Shown piece by piece: positions 53,808-63,263 of a DNA stretch of 64,000 bases (position 1 is the stretch's first letter; the number at the start of each line of letters is the position of its first letter). The translations under genes were made by a program, and so were the position numbers. Below the pieces are notes generated by a model that searched no databases, had not been told where the DNA came from, and saw only the letters and a program-made list of their open reading frames with translations. Where the stretch lies: positions 1-64,000 of the forward strand of contig NZ_WUWM01000033.1 in assembly GCF_009846885.1 (NCBI RefSeq), in the 5' to 3' direction. The stretch is from Paenibacillus puerhi (lineage in GTDB: Bacteria > Bacillota > Bacilli > Paenibacillales > NBRC-103111).

Positions 53808-55658
53808 TCACACGCTAACGCGATTTCTTCCCGCATGCTTGGCCCGATAAAGAGCTTCGTCTGCCTGCTGAAGGAGCTCCTCCAGCGAGCGGTAGGTGCC
53901 TGGAGCGCCCGCGTTGAGCACAGCTACCCCACAGCTGATCGTGATATAGCTTGCTGTCGAGGAGGTGAGATGCTCGATCTCCAGCGAGCATACCCGCTGG
54001 GCCATCGATTCAGCGCAAAGCATGGCTTGCTCGAGGCTCCTCCCAGGCAAGATCACGGCGAATTCCTCTCCCCCGTACCGAAAGGCATGGCCTCCGCTAG
54101 CAAGCGCGGACTCCTGGATACAGGCTGCTACTTTTTGAAGACAGGCGTCTCCCATCAGATGTCCATGGGTATCGTTGTACGATTTGAAATGGTCGATGTC
54201 CATAAGCAGGATGGCCAGGCAAGCTTGCTTCTCCTGAGCCTCCGTCCAGGACCGGCTTGCTGCGAGCGTGAAGTGTCTTCGGTTAGGTATGCCTGTAAGT
54301 GCGTCGGCCAAGCTTTGACTTTCCAGTATCGTATTTAATTTTTCGAGGTCGCTGGTCCGCTCTTTTACTTTTTCCTCCAGTGTATTATTCAGTACCATGA
54401 GATTTTGAGCCAGCTCCTCGCTCGAGGTAAAGGCCTTGGAAAACTTCTTCGACAGAATGATCGACTGGGCTAAAACAAAGGAAAACAAACCGAGCATCAC
54501 CAGATTTTCAGATTTGGCATAGCCATGCTGAAATAAAATGTCGTTAATCACGGTGGCAGCCAGGACAATACCTCCGGCCGCGCAGATCAGCGAGCCTTCC
54601 CGCCTTCGGTAGCAAGCCAGCGCGAACACAAAGACCGCATACAGGACAGAAATTACGGTGACTATTTGATAATAAACAAGCCAGTTCGTAAATATCGGGG
54701 GAGGCAGGGCAAGCGTAATCAGCGAGAAGATCACGCTAATACGGGTAACCCACTTCACAACTATCTCCGAACATTCGCTTGGATAGAGGCTGCGCAGGAA
54801 CCTGAGGGCAAATGTAACGCTCATGTAGAAACATAAGAATTCTATTCGAATAGAGCTATCCCAAGGGAATCGGGGAAGCAGAACAATGTACAGGGTTTCG
54901 CCAATAAATAATCCTCTTGACGAGATGAAAAAGCAGTACAAACCGAAATAAAGAGACGATTTGTCATTCCGACGGATAAGCCATAGGCCCGAGTGATAGA
55001 CAGCCATGATGAACAAAGCGCCTGCCAAGAACATTTCCAGAGAGATTCTGATCTGCTTGCGCGCCAGCAGAGCTTCGGAGTCGCCGAGCCATAGACTTTG
55101 CCAGATCCCCCCATGGTTGTTCGAATAGTTGGATACCTGGATGACCAGGTTAAGCTCCGGCTGGTCCGCGACAAAAGGAATGGTTATGGCCTTCCTGTTC
55201 GGAGAGGCGGCTTCCGGCGAAGTCCCAACTTCCCCAACCGAAGAAACCAAGTTACCATTAATCCACAGCTTATAAGCGGTCAGAATAGTCGGTACTTCTA
55301 GAGCCAGTGTTTGACCCACAGGAATATTGGTGACTTGAAGAGCGTAAGTCGCATATCCGAGGCCTCCTGGCGTAGCGCCTTCCATCGTGATTTTATCCCA
55401 TGTGGAGGGGACTTGAACAAGTGCATCGGGAGATTGGGTATCGATCCGGTCGGGCTCGATCAAGCGATTCCAATAAAACTTCCACTCTCCATCCAGGGAC
55501 ACTTTCTTCGGTGTGCCGAAAGGTATCGCTGCAAGCTCAAGTCTCCCCTGCCTTGCTTTATTGAAAGAAGCATCCGGCATCTGGAGACAGCCGGCCAGCA
55601 GACTTGCGCAAAGCACAAAAACAAGGAGAAGAATCGAACGGATGTCTGGTCTCATCAT
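53808..55658 (-). CDS. diguanylate cyclase with DISM sensor
   Basis: This 616-residue protein makes c-di-GMP. It begins with a lipoprotein-like signal peptide (LLAGC), followed by an extracellular beta-sandwich of the 7TMR-DISM/jelly-roll type ('SLDGEWKFYWNRL', 'LWINGNLVSSVGEVG'), then about seven membrane helices, a short coiled coil ('LEEKVKERTSDLEKLNTIL') and a C-terminal GGDEF domain. The active site reads RYGGEEF near residue 527. No EAL domain is present. I chose the ATG at 55658 because AGAGGG lies just upstream; an ATG at 55676 is possible. The extracellular domain may bind carbohydrate. Confidence 0.85.
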   Translation of the reverse strand: MMRPDIRSILLLVFVLCASLLAGCLQMPDASFNKARQGRLELAAIPFGTPKKVSLDGEWKFYWNRLIEPDRIDTQSPDALVQVPSTWDKITMEGATPGGLGYATYALQVTNIPVGQTLALEVPTILTAYKLWINGNLVSSVGEVGTSPEAASPNRKAITIPFVADQPELNLVIQVSNYSNNHGGIWQSLWLGDSEALLARKQIRISLEMFLAGALFIMAVYHSGLWLIRRNDKSSLYFGLYCFFISSRGLFIGETLYIVLLPRFPWDSSIRIEFLCFYMSVTFALRFLRSLYPSECSEIVVKWVTRISVIFSLITLALPPPIFTNWLVYYQIVTVISVLYAVFVFALACYRRREGSLICAAGGIVLAATVINDILFQHGYAKSENLVMLGLFSFVLAQSIILSKKFSKAFTSSEELAQNLMVLNNTLEEKVKERTSDLEKLNTILESQSLADALTGIPNRRHFTLAASRSWTEAQEKQACLAILLMDIDHFKSYNDTHGHLMGDACLQKVAACIQESALASGGHAFRYGGEEFAVILPGRSLEQAMLCAESMAQRVCSLEIEHLTSSTASYITISCGVAVLNAGAPGTYRSLEELLQQADEALYRAKHAGRNRVSV

Positions 55659-55828
55659 GCTACCCTCTGGAATCATGAATTTGGTGTTAAACTAATAAGA
55701 TTCGACAAACACTTCTAAATTCCTTGTAAGCGGAACATGATCTTCCGACTTGACTCTAAAAAAAGTTAATCGGTAGAGAGTTTATATTTTGTTAATAGGT
55801 TATTTAGAAATATTCAATAGGCATCGTT

Positions 55829-55834
55829 TATACT
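55829..55834 (+). promoter_or_regulatory. candidate -10 of the secreted-protein operon
   Basis: TATACT at 55829-55834 lies about 50 bases before the start at 55886. A clear -35 is not seen. The palindrome that follows would overlap the transcription start. Confidence 0.45.
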
Positions 55835-55842
55835 AGGTAATA

Positions 55843-55856
55843 AGGAAACGTTTCCT
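55843..55856. promoter_or_regulatory. palindrome AGGAAACGTTTCCT, candidate operator
   Basis: This is a perfect 14-base inverted repeat just downstream of the -10, where a bound protein would block transcription. The centre resembles a catabolite response element only loosely. Its regulator is unknown; the operon's own OmpR-type protein usually binds direct repeats, so another protein is more likely. Confidence 0.5.
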
Positions 55857-55885
55857 CTATGCTGGATAAGTAAAGGAGATCTGAT

Positions 55886-57154
55886 ATGAAATTAAGTAAA
55901 AAAGCGATTACGGCACTTTCGTTTACGGTTGGAGCTTGCGTATTTGTATCGACGGCCTTTGCCGACACGCTGATAGGCTCCGGGTACGATCACCTAAAGA
56001 CCACGGTCAAAAACACTGCCGCTCAGATGGAGAACGGGCTGGGCAACTATACGGTCGAGGCGCTGATTACGCTGAAGGAGAACGACCGGTCCTTGGTGCA
56101 AATGTCCACCTTCAGTAAAATCGATACACAGCTGCAGGCTACGGAAAATACATCTTCGAGTCAATATGCCAGCGGGGAACAGAGCAGCAGCTATTCGTAT
56201 TCCGACAAGAAGCAGTCGGTCTGGAAGAACAATACGGACGGCAAGTACTATGTCACGGAATTCCCCGAAGAGATGAGCCCGTATGAACGGCGGAGCTTTA
56301 CGAATCCGTTTAATGAAAAGGGAGCTCCTGAAGTCGAGAAAATCGTCGATGCCTTCGTCGGTAATCTGAAGGAAAATATCCAGGCGGAGCTCCACGCGGA
56401 TGGGGGACGCGTATATGCAGGAAGCTTGTCCGAGGCGCAGGTGCCTGCCGTTGTGAACGCGGTCTCCTCCTTTGTCATGAAGCGGTACATCAGCGACATG
56501 GGACGGCTGGAGAGGATGAGCCTGCCGCAAATCGAAGATGATATTTTCGTGAAAAAGGTTACAGGTACGGCCGTTGAGAATAAAGCGGGATTACTGGAGA
56601 GCCTGACCGGCGAAGTGGTTTTGTCGGGGAAAGACAAGGAAGGCGTTCAGCATGACATCAAGCTGAATATGGCCTACAAGCTGTCCGATATCGGACAAAC
56701 AAAGATCAGCCTGCCTGACCTGTCAGGAGCTAACGTCGAAAAAATTACCGAGACGGGCGGCTTTAGCAATAAGCATGTCGGCATTTACAAAAATAACGTG
56801 ATTACCGAGAAGGACGGCAAGTTCATCAAAATCGGAGAACGAACGCTAGAAATCACGAATGTGGAGAAGAATAAAGTGTCCGGCAAGTACTACGAAACCG
56901 TCAAGCCCGGCTATGAAGCCGAGTTCGGGGAATTGTACAATTTTACGTTCGAATACAACCCTGCTTCATCGGGGTCTATGCCTACCTTCACATATAAGAA
57001 TGCCAAAGGGGAGCAGGAACTGGGTCAGCTCCATCCAAGCTCGAACGGAAAGCTGTATCTCAATATGAATATGGAAATACTGAGCAACGATTCCTACAGA
57101 TCCAATGACCGTCCGAATTTCGACGGGGAGTTCAGCCGCGTGTTTGAGGAATAA
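55886..57154 (+). CDS. secreted protein of unknown function
   Basis: This 422-residue protein has a classical signal peptide (cleavage probably after AFA, residue 26) and no transmembrane segment after it. I do not recognise the family. The mature part is rich in Lys, Glu, Ser and Tyr, with a serine/tyrosine-rich patch 'SSSYSYSDKKQS' near residue 110. It is followed by an ABC-2 exporter and a two-component system in the same direction, the layout of an envelope-stress or signalling module in which the secreted protein may act as sensor or substrate; this is inference. Confidence 0.7.
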   Translation: MKLSKKAITALSFTVGACVFVSTAFADTLIGSGYDHLKTTVKNTAAQMENGLGNYTVEALITLKENDRSLVQMSTFSKIDTQLQATENTSSSQYASGEQSSSYSYSDKKQSVWKNNTDGKYYVTEFPEEMSPYERRSFTNPFNEKGAPEVEKIVDAFVGNLKENIQAELHADGGRVYAGSLSEAQVPAVVNAVSSFVMKRYISDMGRLERMSLPQIEDDIFVKKVTGTAVENKAGLLESLTGEVVLSGKDKEGVQHDIKLNMAYKLSDIGQTKISLPDLSGANVEKITETGGFSNKHVGIYKNNVITEKDGKFIKIGERTLEITNVEKNKVSGKYYETVKPGYEAEFGELYNFTFEYNPASSGSMPTFTYKNAKGEQELGQLHPSSNGKLYLNMNMEILSNDSYRSNDRPNFDGEFSRVFEE

Positions 57155-57162
57155 CGGATGAA

Positions 57163-57186
57163 GGGAAGCCGCGGCAGCGGCTTCCC
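57163..57186 (+). other. intercistronic stem-loop
   Basis: GGGAAGCCGC (57163-57172) pairs perfectly with GCGGCTTCCC (57177-57186). No T-run follows, so it probably adjusts expression between the secreted protein and the ABC genes. Confidence 0.6.
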
Positions 57187-57216
57187 GACTATGATTTGGG
57201 GAGATGTTGGAAGTCC

Positions 57217-57939
57217 ATGACCAAAGCGATTGAAATAAACGGTTTGACCAAGGTATACGGGAATGGCCGCGGAATCAGCGATCTGAACCTGGACGTCGAT
57301 CAGGGCGATATCTTCGGCTTCCTGGGTCCTAATGGAGCGGGGAAGACGACCGCCATGAAAATGATGGCCGGACTGCTGAGGCCGGATCGCGGCGAAGTGA
57401 AAATATTCGGAGCCAGTATTCAAGAGGACTATGTCAATGCGATGAAGCATGTGGGCTGTATCATCGAAACGGCGGAGTCGTATCCGTATCTGACGGCTAA
57501 CGACAACCTGAAGCTGTTCGCCAGGTTTTACCCGCACGTCGATCAGCAAAGAATCGACGAATGCCTGGAAATTACCGGCATGATCAAATATAAACATGAG
57601 AAATCAGGGAAGTTCTCGCTCGGAATGAAGCAGAGGCTGGGAGTAGCGGCGACGATTCTCTCGAAGCCGAGGCTATTGATCTGGGACGAGCCGTTGAACG
57701 GACTGGATGTCGAGGGCATGCTGGAGATGCGCAGGCTGATCAAGCAGCTAGCCGGGGAAGGCACGACCTTCTTCATCTCGAGTCACCTGATTCACGATGT
57801 GGAGCTAACCTGCACCCGCATCGGCGTCGTATACGGCGGAAAGCTCGTCAATACCGATTATACGCATAACATTCTTGCGAATTACGCATCGCTTGAAAAC
57901 TACTTTGTAAGCGAGGTGGACCGGAATGGCCGGATTTAA
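57217..57939 (+). CDS. ABC transporter ATP-binding protein, BcrA type
   Basis: This 240-residue ATPase has Walker A GPNGAGKTT at residues 37-45, the signature 'FSLGMKQRLGVAATIL' near 135, Walker B 'LLIWDEPLNGLD' near 155, and an H-loop 'FISSHLIHDVE'. It is the energy unit of an ABC-2 type exporter with the next gene, whose start overlaps its end. I chose the ATG at 57217 because it begins with the domain; a TTG at 57196 is unlikely. Peptide antibiotic resistance or envelope export is the usual role of the class. Confidence 0.88.
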   Translation: MTKAIEINGLTKVYGNGRGISDLNLDVDQGDIFGFLGPNGAGKTTAMKMMAGLLRPDRGEVKIFGASIQEDYVNAMKHVGCIIETAESYPYLTANDNLKLFARFYPHVDQQRIDECLEITGMIKYKHEKSGKFSLGMKQRLGVAATILSKPRLLIWDEPLNGLDVEGMLEMRRLIKQLAGEGTTFFISSHLIHDVELTCTRIGVVYGGKLVNTDYTHNILANYASLENYFVSEVDRNGRI

Positions 57940-58678
57940 AGCCGCATTCATCAATGAAGCCGTGAAGCTGCTCAAAAAGAAAAAATTGATTGCGGCCGCC
58001 ATCTTGTCCATACTTGCCGTACTGATCGGACAAATTGCCGTCACGGCGATTAAGCACGGACTTGGACTTCGTGTTGTAGGAAGCACGGAGTTTCCGCTCG
58101 TGGTGCTGTCGATGTTTGCTTATACGATATTGCCGTTGTTTTCCACGTTCGTAGCGATTGATATGTTCAACGGCGAATTTTCTTCCAATACGATGAAAAT
58201 TACGCTGACCCGGCCCGTTTCCCGACTCGGCGTATTTAGCGCCAAGGTGTTGAACCTGGCCCTGTTTATCATGGCCAATCTGCTGTTTGTGATGGTACTC
58301 TCCCTGGTGGCCGGGTTCCTGTTCAATATGTCGTCCTCAAGCTTGATCGGCATCGGTAGAGTCATCCTATCCTATGTCGCTACGTTTTTTCCTGTGTTCG
58401 TATTCGCTCTGCTCGTTGTCCTGCTATCCAATTGGCTGCGGGGCGGATTAGCGGTTTTTTTCCTCGCTATTATCACGTTTATAGCCTTTAACTTTTTGGG
58501 CATCGTATTTTCGAGCTATTCGAGCTTTTTCATCACGTCGATGTTCGACTGGTATACGCTTTGGATCGCAGAGTCGATCAATGCGTTTAAAATATTCCGC
58601 CAACTCTTAATCATGTCGGGCTGTGGTATAATGTTATTTACTGCAGGTTATTACTTGTTTGACAGAAAGGACATATAG
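57926..58678 (+). CDS. ABC-2 type permease
   Basis: This 250-residue membrane protein has about six hydrophobic segments and 'FNGEFSSNTMKITLTRPVSR', the typical ABC-2 loop. It pairs with the ATPase upstream. The kinase gene begins 12 bases later. Confidence 0.85.
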   Translation: MAGFKAAFINEAVKLLKKKKLIAAAILSILAVLIGQIAVTAIKHGLGLRVVGSTEFPLVVLSMFAYTILPLFSTFVAIDMFNGEFSSNTMKITLTRPVSRLGVFSAKVLNLALFIMANLLFVMVLSLVAGFLFNMSSSSLIGIGRVILSYVATFFPVFVFALLVVLLSNWLRGGLAVFFLAIITFIAFNFLGIVFSSYSSFFITSMFDWYTLWIAESINAFKIFRQLLIMSGCGIMLFTAGYYLFDRKDI

Positions 58679-58690
58679 AAAGGGAACCTC

Positions 58691-60127
58691 ATGCATTTGA
58701 CCAAACGCTTTTTCACGATGAATGCGTTGGCTGTCTTGCTTTCTATCGGTTTGACGGTGTTGGCCGGGGTCATATTTGTCGCTGCGTACACGAAGGTTTT
58801 TGCCCGGGAGGCGAATATCCAGGAATGGAATAGAGCATTCGAGGTCCGGACGAAGATCAACGCGATTAAAAATGAAGCGTTGAAACGCGAGTTCGAGCAG
58901 CTCCTCGATCAGCGTTATCAGCAAGAGCTGGCGGATCGGGCGAGAGAGGCAGGAGCCGATGCCTTTCTGTTCAGAAATAGAGAAGTTGTCTTCGCGACCC
59001 GGCCGTATAACGACATGGATCTGAAGAAAAGCTTCATGCTCGCAGGCGATGCGCACTATCAGGACACGCTGGAGCTTGACGGTAAAACGTATGTGTTCGC
59101 GCGCGCGGCCTATAAGCTATCGTCAACCGAGGACGGGGTTCTGCTGCTGCTTGCGCCGATCAAGCTGAACACGGGCTTTGCCCTGCTGCTTGGCCTATTC
59201 ATCGCAGGCTTTTTCATCCTTGTTTTTCTTCTGACGAATCTGTGGGTGTCGTATACGTTCTCGCGGGGGATCATTATGCCCGTATCGAGGCTGAAGAACG
59301 CAGCGGTTCGAATCAGTGAAGGCGATCTAAGCCGCGAAATTGCGGAGGTAGGGGAAGGGGAAGTAAGGGAGCTGAGCAGGACGCTCGAGCTTATGAGGCT
59401 TAAGCTGAAGGAGTCCGTCTATTTGCAGCAAAAATACGACGAGAACCGGAAGTTTCTCGTATCCAGCATTTCCCACGATCTAAAGACGCCGGTTACCTCC
59501 ATAAAAGGTTATATCGAAGGGATCATCGACGGGGTAGCCCAAACCCCCGAGAAAATGGAAGAGTATCTGGAAACGGCCCGCTCCAAGGCGCTGCTTGTCA
59601 ACAGCATGATTGACGATCTTCTGTTATACTCCAAGCTGGATCTGAATCAGCTGCCTTATCATTTTCAACAAACCGATCTGGCCGGTTATTTCGAGGACTG
59701 CGTTGCGGACTATCGGTATGAGTACGAGAAGATGGCCATCCGGTTAGAGCTGATCGACGAGCTGGAGAAGCCCGTTTCTGTTTATATGGATCGCGAAAGA
59801 TTAAAGAGGGTTATTCAAAACATCCTGGACAATGCGGCGAAATATGCAGACAAGGCTGACGGCAGGGTGACTATTTTTCTTAGAGAGACCCGGACATCGG
59901 CCATTATAGAGATAAGAGATAACGGCGAGGGGATACCCGAACATGACCTGCCTCATATTTTTGACCGGTTCTACCGAGCCGATCCTTCGAGAAAAGATGC
60001 AGGCGGCAGCGGGCTTGGTCTTGCCATAGCGAAGCAGATTGTTGAGGGGCATGAAGGGAAGATATGGGCGACAAGCGTCGCCGGGGAAGGGACCCGGATG
60101 ATGATATCGCTCAGAAAGGCACAGTAA
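58691..60127 (+). CDS. sensor histidine kinase, EnvZ/PhoR type
   Basis: This 478-residue kinase has two membrane helices (about residues 11-33 and 161-183) around an external domain of roughly 125 residues, a HAMP segment, HisKA with the phospho-accepting His262 in 'SISHDLKTPV', and an ATPase domain with 'IRDNGEGIPEHDLPHIFDRFYR'. The response regulator follows. By context it controls the ABC exporter and perhaps the secreted protein upstream. Confidence 0.9.
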   Translation: MHLTKRFFTMNALAVLLSIGLTVLAGVIFVAAYTKVFAREANIQEWNRAFEVRTKINAIKNEALKREFEQLLDQRYQQELADRAREAGADAFLFRNREVVFATRPYNDMDLKKSFMLAGDAHYQDTLELDGKTYVFARAAYKLSSTEDGVLLLLAPIKLNTGFALLLGLFIAGFFILVFLLTNLWVSYTFSRGIIMPVSRLKNAAVRISEGDLSREIAEVGEGEVRELSRTLELMRLKLKESVYLQQKYDENRKFLVSSISHDLKTPVTSIKGYIEGIIDGVAQTPEKMEEYLETARSKALLVNSMIDDLLLYSKLDLNQLPYHFQQTDLAGYFEDCVADYRYEYEKMAIRLELIDELEKPVSVYMDRERLKRVIQNILDNAAKYADKADGRVTIFLRETRTSAIIEIRDNGEGIPEHDLPHIFDRFYRADPSRKDAGGSGLGLAIAKQIVEGHEGKIWATSVAGEGTRMMISLRKAQ

Positions 60128-60141
60128 GGCTGGAGGTTACG

Positions 60142-60837
60142 ATGAAGAGGATACTGATCGTCGAGGACGACCAGAGCATCGCCACTCTGCAGAAGGATTA
60201 TCTGGAGCTGAGCGGCTACTCGGTCAAGATTGTGAACAGCGGCCCGGAGGGGCTGAAGGCGCTGGGGGAGCAGGTGTTTGAGCTGGTCATCCTGGATATC
60301 ATGCTTCCCGGCATGGACGGATTCGAGGTCTTGAAGCAGGTCCGCGAGAAGGATGATATTCCCGTGCTTCTGGTGTCGGCCAGAGCCGAGGAAATCTATA
60401 AGATCAACGGTCTCGGCTACGGCGCGGACGATTATATCACGAAGCCGTTCAGCTCAGGCGAGCTGGTGGCCCGGGTCAACGCTCATCTGGCGAAGTACGA
60501 ACGGATGAAGGAGCGGTTCGGCAAAGGATATGACGGTGGCAAGCTGCTGGTGCGGGGGCTGGAGATTCAGAGGGATTCGCGGAGGGTGTTCGTGAACGGC
60601 AAAGAGGTTATGCTGGCGCAGAAAGAATTCGATCTGCTGTTCTTTCTGTTTCAGCATGCCAATCGCGTATTCGGCAAAGAAGAGCTGTTCGAACGCATCT
60701 GGGGGATGGATGCGCTTGGCGACGTATCTACCGTAACCGTGCACATCGCCCGAATCCGGGAGAAAATCGAGGCCAACCCGTCCAAGCCGCAATATATCGG
60801 AACGGTGTGGGGATCGGGCTACAGGTTTATGGTTTGA
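60142..60837 (+). CDS. OmpR-family response regulator
   Basis: This 231-residue regulator has a receiver domain with Asp52 in 'LVILDIMLPG' and a C-terminal winged helix ('FDLLFFLFQHANRVFGKEELFERIWG', 'VHIARIREKIE'). I chose the ATG at 60142, which has TGGAGG upstream; the longer frame from 60064 overlaps the kinase gene. It is the partner of the kinase at 58691. Confidence 0.92.
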   Translation: MKRILIVEDDQSIATLQKDYLELSGYSVKIVNSGPEGLKALGEQVFELVILDIMLPGMDGFEVLKQVREKDDIPVLLVSARAEEIYKINGLGYGADDYITKPFSSGELVARVNAHLAKYERMKERFGKGYDGGKLLVRGLEIQRDSRRVFVNGKEVMLAQKEFDLLFFLFQHANRVFGKEELFERIWGMDALGDVSTVTVHIARIREKIEANPSKPQYIGTVWGSGYRFMV

Positions 60838-61142
60838 TGGTTGTTTTCAAATAATGAAGTCCTCACGTAGCGAGCCTCCTGCTGATAAGCGGGAGGCTTT
60901 CGCTTTGTTCGAAAGCCCCTGGCGAATAAGCATCACGGGGTGGTGTGCATGAAATCGCTTATGATGGTTTTTTTGAGCGGCTGAGCCGGAAGATGGATGC
61001 CCCAATCAAAAAATTACAAGCTCTATGCGATCATGGGTATTGCGTTTATGAGGCAATATATGCTAATGATGGTATATCGAAAGACGCGATGGCTGCTGCT
61101 CGTGTACTCGTCGGCGGCGATAAAACTGAAGGAGGCAACTCC
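60838..61142. other. non-coding region between response regulator and CBS gene
   Basis: These 305 bases hold the terminator at 60874 and the leader of the CBS gene. A possible weak promoter is TTGCGT (61040-61045) with TAATGA 18 bases later. The frame open from 60945 is in phase with the CBS gene but has no good RBS and no recognisable domain. Confidence 0.5.
60874..60905 (+). terminator. terminator of the ABC/two-component operon
   Basis: GCCTCCTGC (60874-60882) pairs with GCGGGAGGC (60889-60897) with one wobble, followed by TTTCGCTTTG. Confidence 0.75.
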
Positions 61143-61604
61143 ATGCTGGCACAGGACATAATGATCCGCAGCGTGTACAAGGTCAAGGAATATGATAAAG
61201 TTCGTGCGGTCATCGAGAAATTTATCGATCACCGGATCAGCGGCCTTCCTGTCGTGAACGACCGGAATGAAATCGTCGGTTACATCAGCGACGGGGATAT
61301 TATGCGGAATATCGGGAAGAAAAGCGACCGAGTCATCGATTTTATGTATTTCTCCATGATCGTGAGCGATCCGTGCGGCATGGAGGAGAAGGTCGCCGAT
61401 ATCCTGGAGCAGAATGTGATGAAGGTATGCAGGAAGAAAGTAACCACGGCCCCCTGGGATATGGACGTTGACCGGATCGCCGCTATTCTGGGGAACCGAA
61501 AAATCAAGAAGCTCCCTATCGAGCGCAACGGCGTTCTGGTCGGCATCATAAGCCGCGGAGACGTAATCCGGCATGCCTTTGGAACGATGATCGGCCACGG
61601 ATAG
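61143..61604 (+). CDS. CBS-domain-pair protein
   Basis: This 153-residue protein consists of two CBS domains ('MLAQDIMIRSVYKVKEYDK', 'HRISGLPVVNDRNEIVGYISDGDIMRNI', and 'IKKLPIERNGVLVGIISRGDVIRHA'). Such pairs bind adenine nucleotides and act as energy sensors, often on a partner protein that is not obvious here. I chose the ATG at 61143, which has GGAGG upstream at good spacing. A bidirectional terminator follows. Confidence 0.85.
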   Translation: MLAQDIMIRSVYKVKEYDKVRAVIEKFIDHRISGLPVVNDRNEIVGYISDGDIMRNIGKKSDRVIDFMYFSMIVSDPCGMEEKVADILEQNVMKVCRKKVTTAPWDMDVDRIAAILGNRKIKKLPIERNGVLVGIISRGDVIRHAFGTMIGHG

Positions 61605-61608
61605 GGAG

Positions 61609-61648
61609 AAGCCGCCCGGCATTGTTTCATGCTGCGGGCGGCTTTTCG
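61609..61648. terminator. bidirectional terminator between convergent genes
   Basis: AAGCCGCCCG (61609-61618) pairs with CGGGCGGCTT (61635-61644), followed by TT on the plus strand. It separates the CBS gene from the minus-strand secreted protein. Confidence 0.75.
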
Positions 61649-61655
61649 TGCATGG

Positions 61656-62180
61656 TCATTGAGAAATAAATTTGCTTATACTTACCTTGGTCACGATTTT
61701 ATACTTGCCGTTATCCGAATATCGGACGGTATAAATATAAGGGCTGCTGATATAATTCGGGTTGTAGATGACCCAATCATCCCCTCTTTGCCCGAGGATG
61801 AACATATTATAGCCCTCGTCATTGTATTCCCATCGGTATGTAGAGAACCAGCGAACGGTCGTGAGTACATACTTGGTAGGCTGGACCTTGGCCAAATCCC
61901 GGATCCGAAAGGTAAAGCCATCCAGGCTTACCATGGCAGGCATCGGATAGCCAATGTCATCGTCGTAATAAAGAATATAAAACTCCGACCGGTCTGTATT
62001 CGTGACGGTTCCCACCACTTCTCCGGTTGCGATGTCAAACCAGGTCTCCTCCAGATTGAACAAAGCCTTGGCATGATTGTACGGCTCCCCGGTCTGAGCG
62101 CTTGCTGACGGAACAAGAAGAAGCAAACACATTCCCAGCATGAACACTTGGATCATTAGCCTCCGGTACACTTCATCCAC
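61656..62180 (-). CDS. small secreted protein of unknown function
   Basis: This 174-residue protein has a signal peptide ('MLGMCLLLLVPSASA' then QTG) and an acidic, tyrosine-rich mature part ('FYILYYDDDIGYPMP', 'RWFSTYRWEYNDEGY'). I do not recognise a family. The GTG at 62180 is the longest start; an ATG at 62156 with GGAGG close upstream is an alternative and gives a better-placed signal peptide. Confidence 0.65.
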   Translation of the reverse strand: MDEVYRRLMIQVFMLGMCLLLLVPSASAQTGEPYNHAKALFNLEETWFDIATGEVVGTVTNTDRSEFYILYYDDDIGYPMPAMVSLDGFTFRIRDLAKVQPTKYVLTTVRWFSTYRWEYNDEGYNMFILGQRGDDWVIYNPNYISSPYIYTVRYSDNGKYKIVTKVSISKFISQ

Positions 62181-62322
62181 CCCTTATTGGTTGATGTTGT
62201 CAGTATATACCGGTTGGGGAAAATTACATGATCCCAATGATACAATTCGTATTGCTATTTTTTACTACTTATTGCCTATACTTATAATCATTGTATGGAA
62301 AACTATGCGTTATGCGAAGGAC

Positions 62323-63183
62323 CTACAGGCCTTCTCCATTTTTTCTCGCGATCGATGGCGTGGTCCCCTTGATTTGCTTGAAGAGCTTGGTGAAATAATT
62401 CAGATTCCCGCATCCGACTCGTTCGGCTACTTCCGTGACGGTTAAGCTGCCCGTCCGCAGGAGCCGCTCGGCCTCGTCCATCCGAATCCGGTTGACGAAA
62501 TCCACGAAGGTGCGTCCGGTAGCGGATTTGAACACTTTGCAGAAGTGATAAGGAGTCAGGTTAACAAATTGCGACGCTTCCGAGAGCGTGAGCTTATCGC
62601 CAAAATTCGCCTGGATATGGAGGATCAGCGATTTGAAGCGCTCCATGCGTTTATCTGCTGACGCTAACGGCTCCATGCCGCGTTCGGGCAAATATCTTCG
62701 AGCAAGCAAGGAGAAGAGCAGATAGAGCTGGGCTTTGACGACGAGCTCGTACGCTCGCGGCTTGTGCTCGTATTCCCGCTTGATAAGACGCATGATGTCG
62801 CGGGCCGCTTGAAATTCGGGTTCCCGGCTGTCATAGTGTACGGGGAAGCGCAGCTTGCCTTCCAGAAACGGAGCCAGGTAATGGTCATGGACCGGATCGC
62901 CAAGCATGCCGCCGAGCATGGAGGGATTGAAGACAAGCGACCAGTATTCGACCTCTTCCTCCACGGCGGCGTATCCCACATGAAGACTGCCGCGAGGCAC
63001 GAGCAGGAGGTCCTCAGGCTGAGCCTCGTAGTGCAAAGTATCGATATGGAAGACGGCCCGGCCGGATACCATATAGATCCATTCAAAATGATCATGCCAG
63101 TGCAGATAAAGCGCAGATCTGCCCATCTCACCCGCCTTGCAGCGATTGCGGAACATGTTCAGCGGGTAAGCGCTGTCGTTCAT
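62323..63183 (-). CDS. AraC-family regulator with cupin sensor
   Basis: This 286-residue regulator has an N-terminal cupin ('HDHFEWIYMVSGRAVFHID') and two C-terminal helix-turn-helix motifs ('LTLSEASQFVNLTPYHFCKVF', 'VTEVAERVGCGNLNYFTKLFKQ'). I chose the ATG at 63183, which has AGAGGAT upstream. It is divergent to the oxidoreductase gene at 63403 and probably controls it or the genes beyond the window. Confidence 0.85.
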   Translation of the reverse strand: MNDSAYPLNMFRNRCKAGEMGRSALYLHWHDHFEWIYMVSGRAVFHIDTLHYEAQPEDLLLVPRGSLHVGYAAVEEEVEYWSLVFNPSMLGGMLGDPVHDHYLAPFLEGKLRFPVHYDSREPEFQAARDIMRLIKREYEHKPRAYELVVKAQLYLLFSLLARRYLPERGMEPLASADKRMERFKSLILHIQANFGDKLTLSEASQFVNLTPYHFCKVFKSATGRTFVDFVNRIRMDEAERLLRTGSLTVTEVAERVGCGNLNYFTKLFKQIKGTTPSIARKNGEGL

Positions 63184-63263
63184 GCGAGTATCCTCTCTAA
63201 GATCAGTCGGGTAAGTCACAGCAGGGGTCACACCTCTCGAAGGGACTCAAGATAGGACTAATA

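Noticed and set aside
60945..61142. N-terminal extension of the CBS protein
   Set aside because: No RBS and no domain; the ATG at 61143 has GGAGG and begins at the CBS fold.
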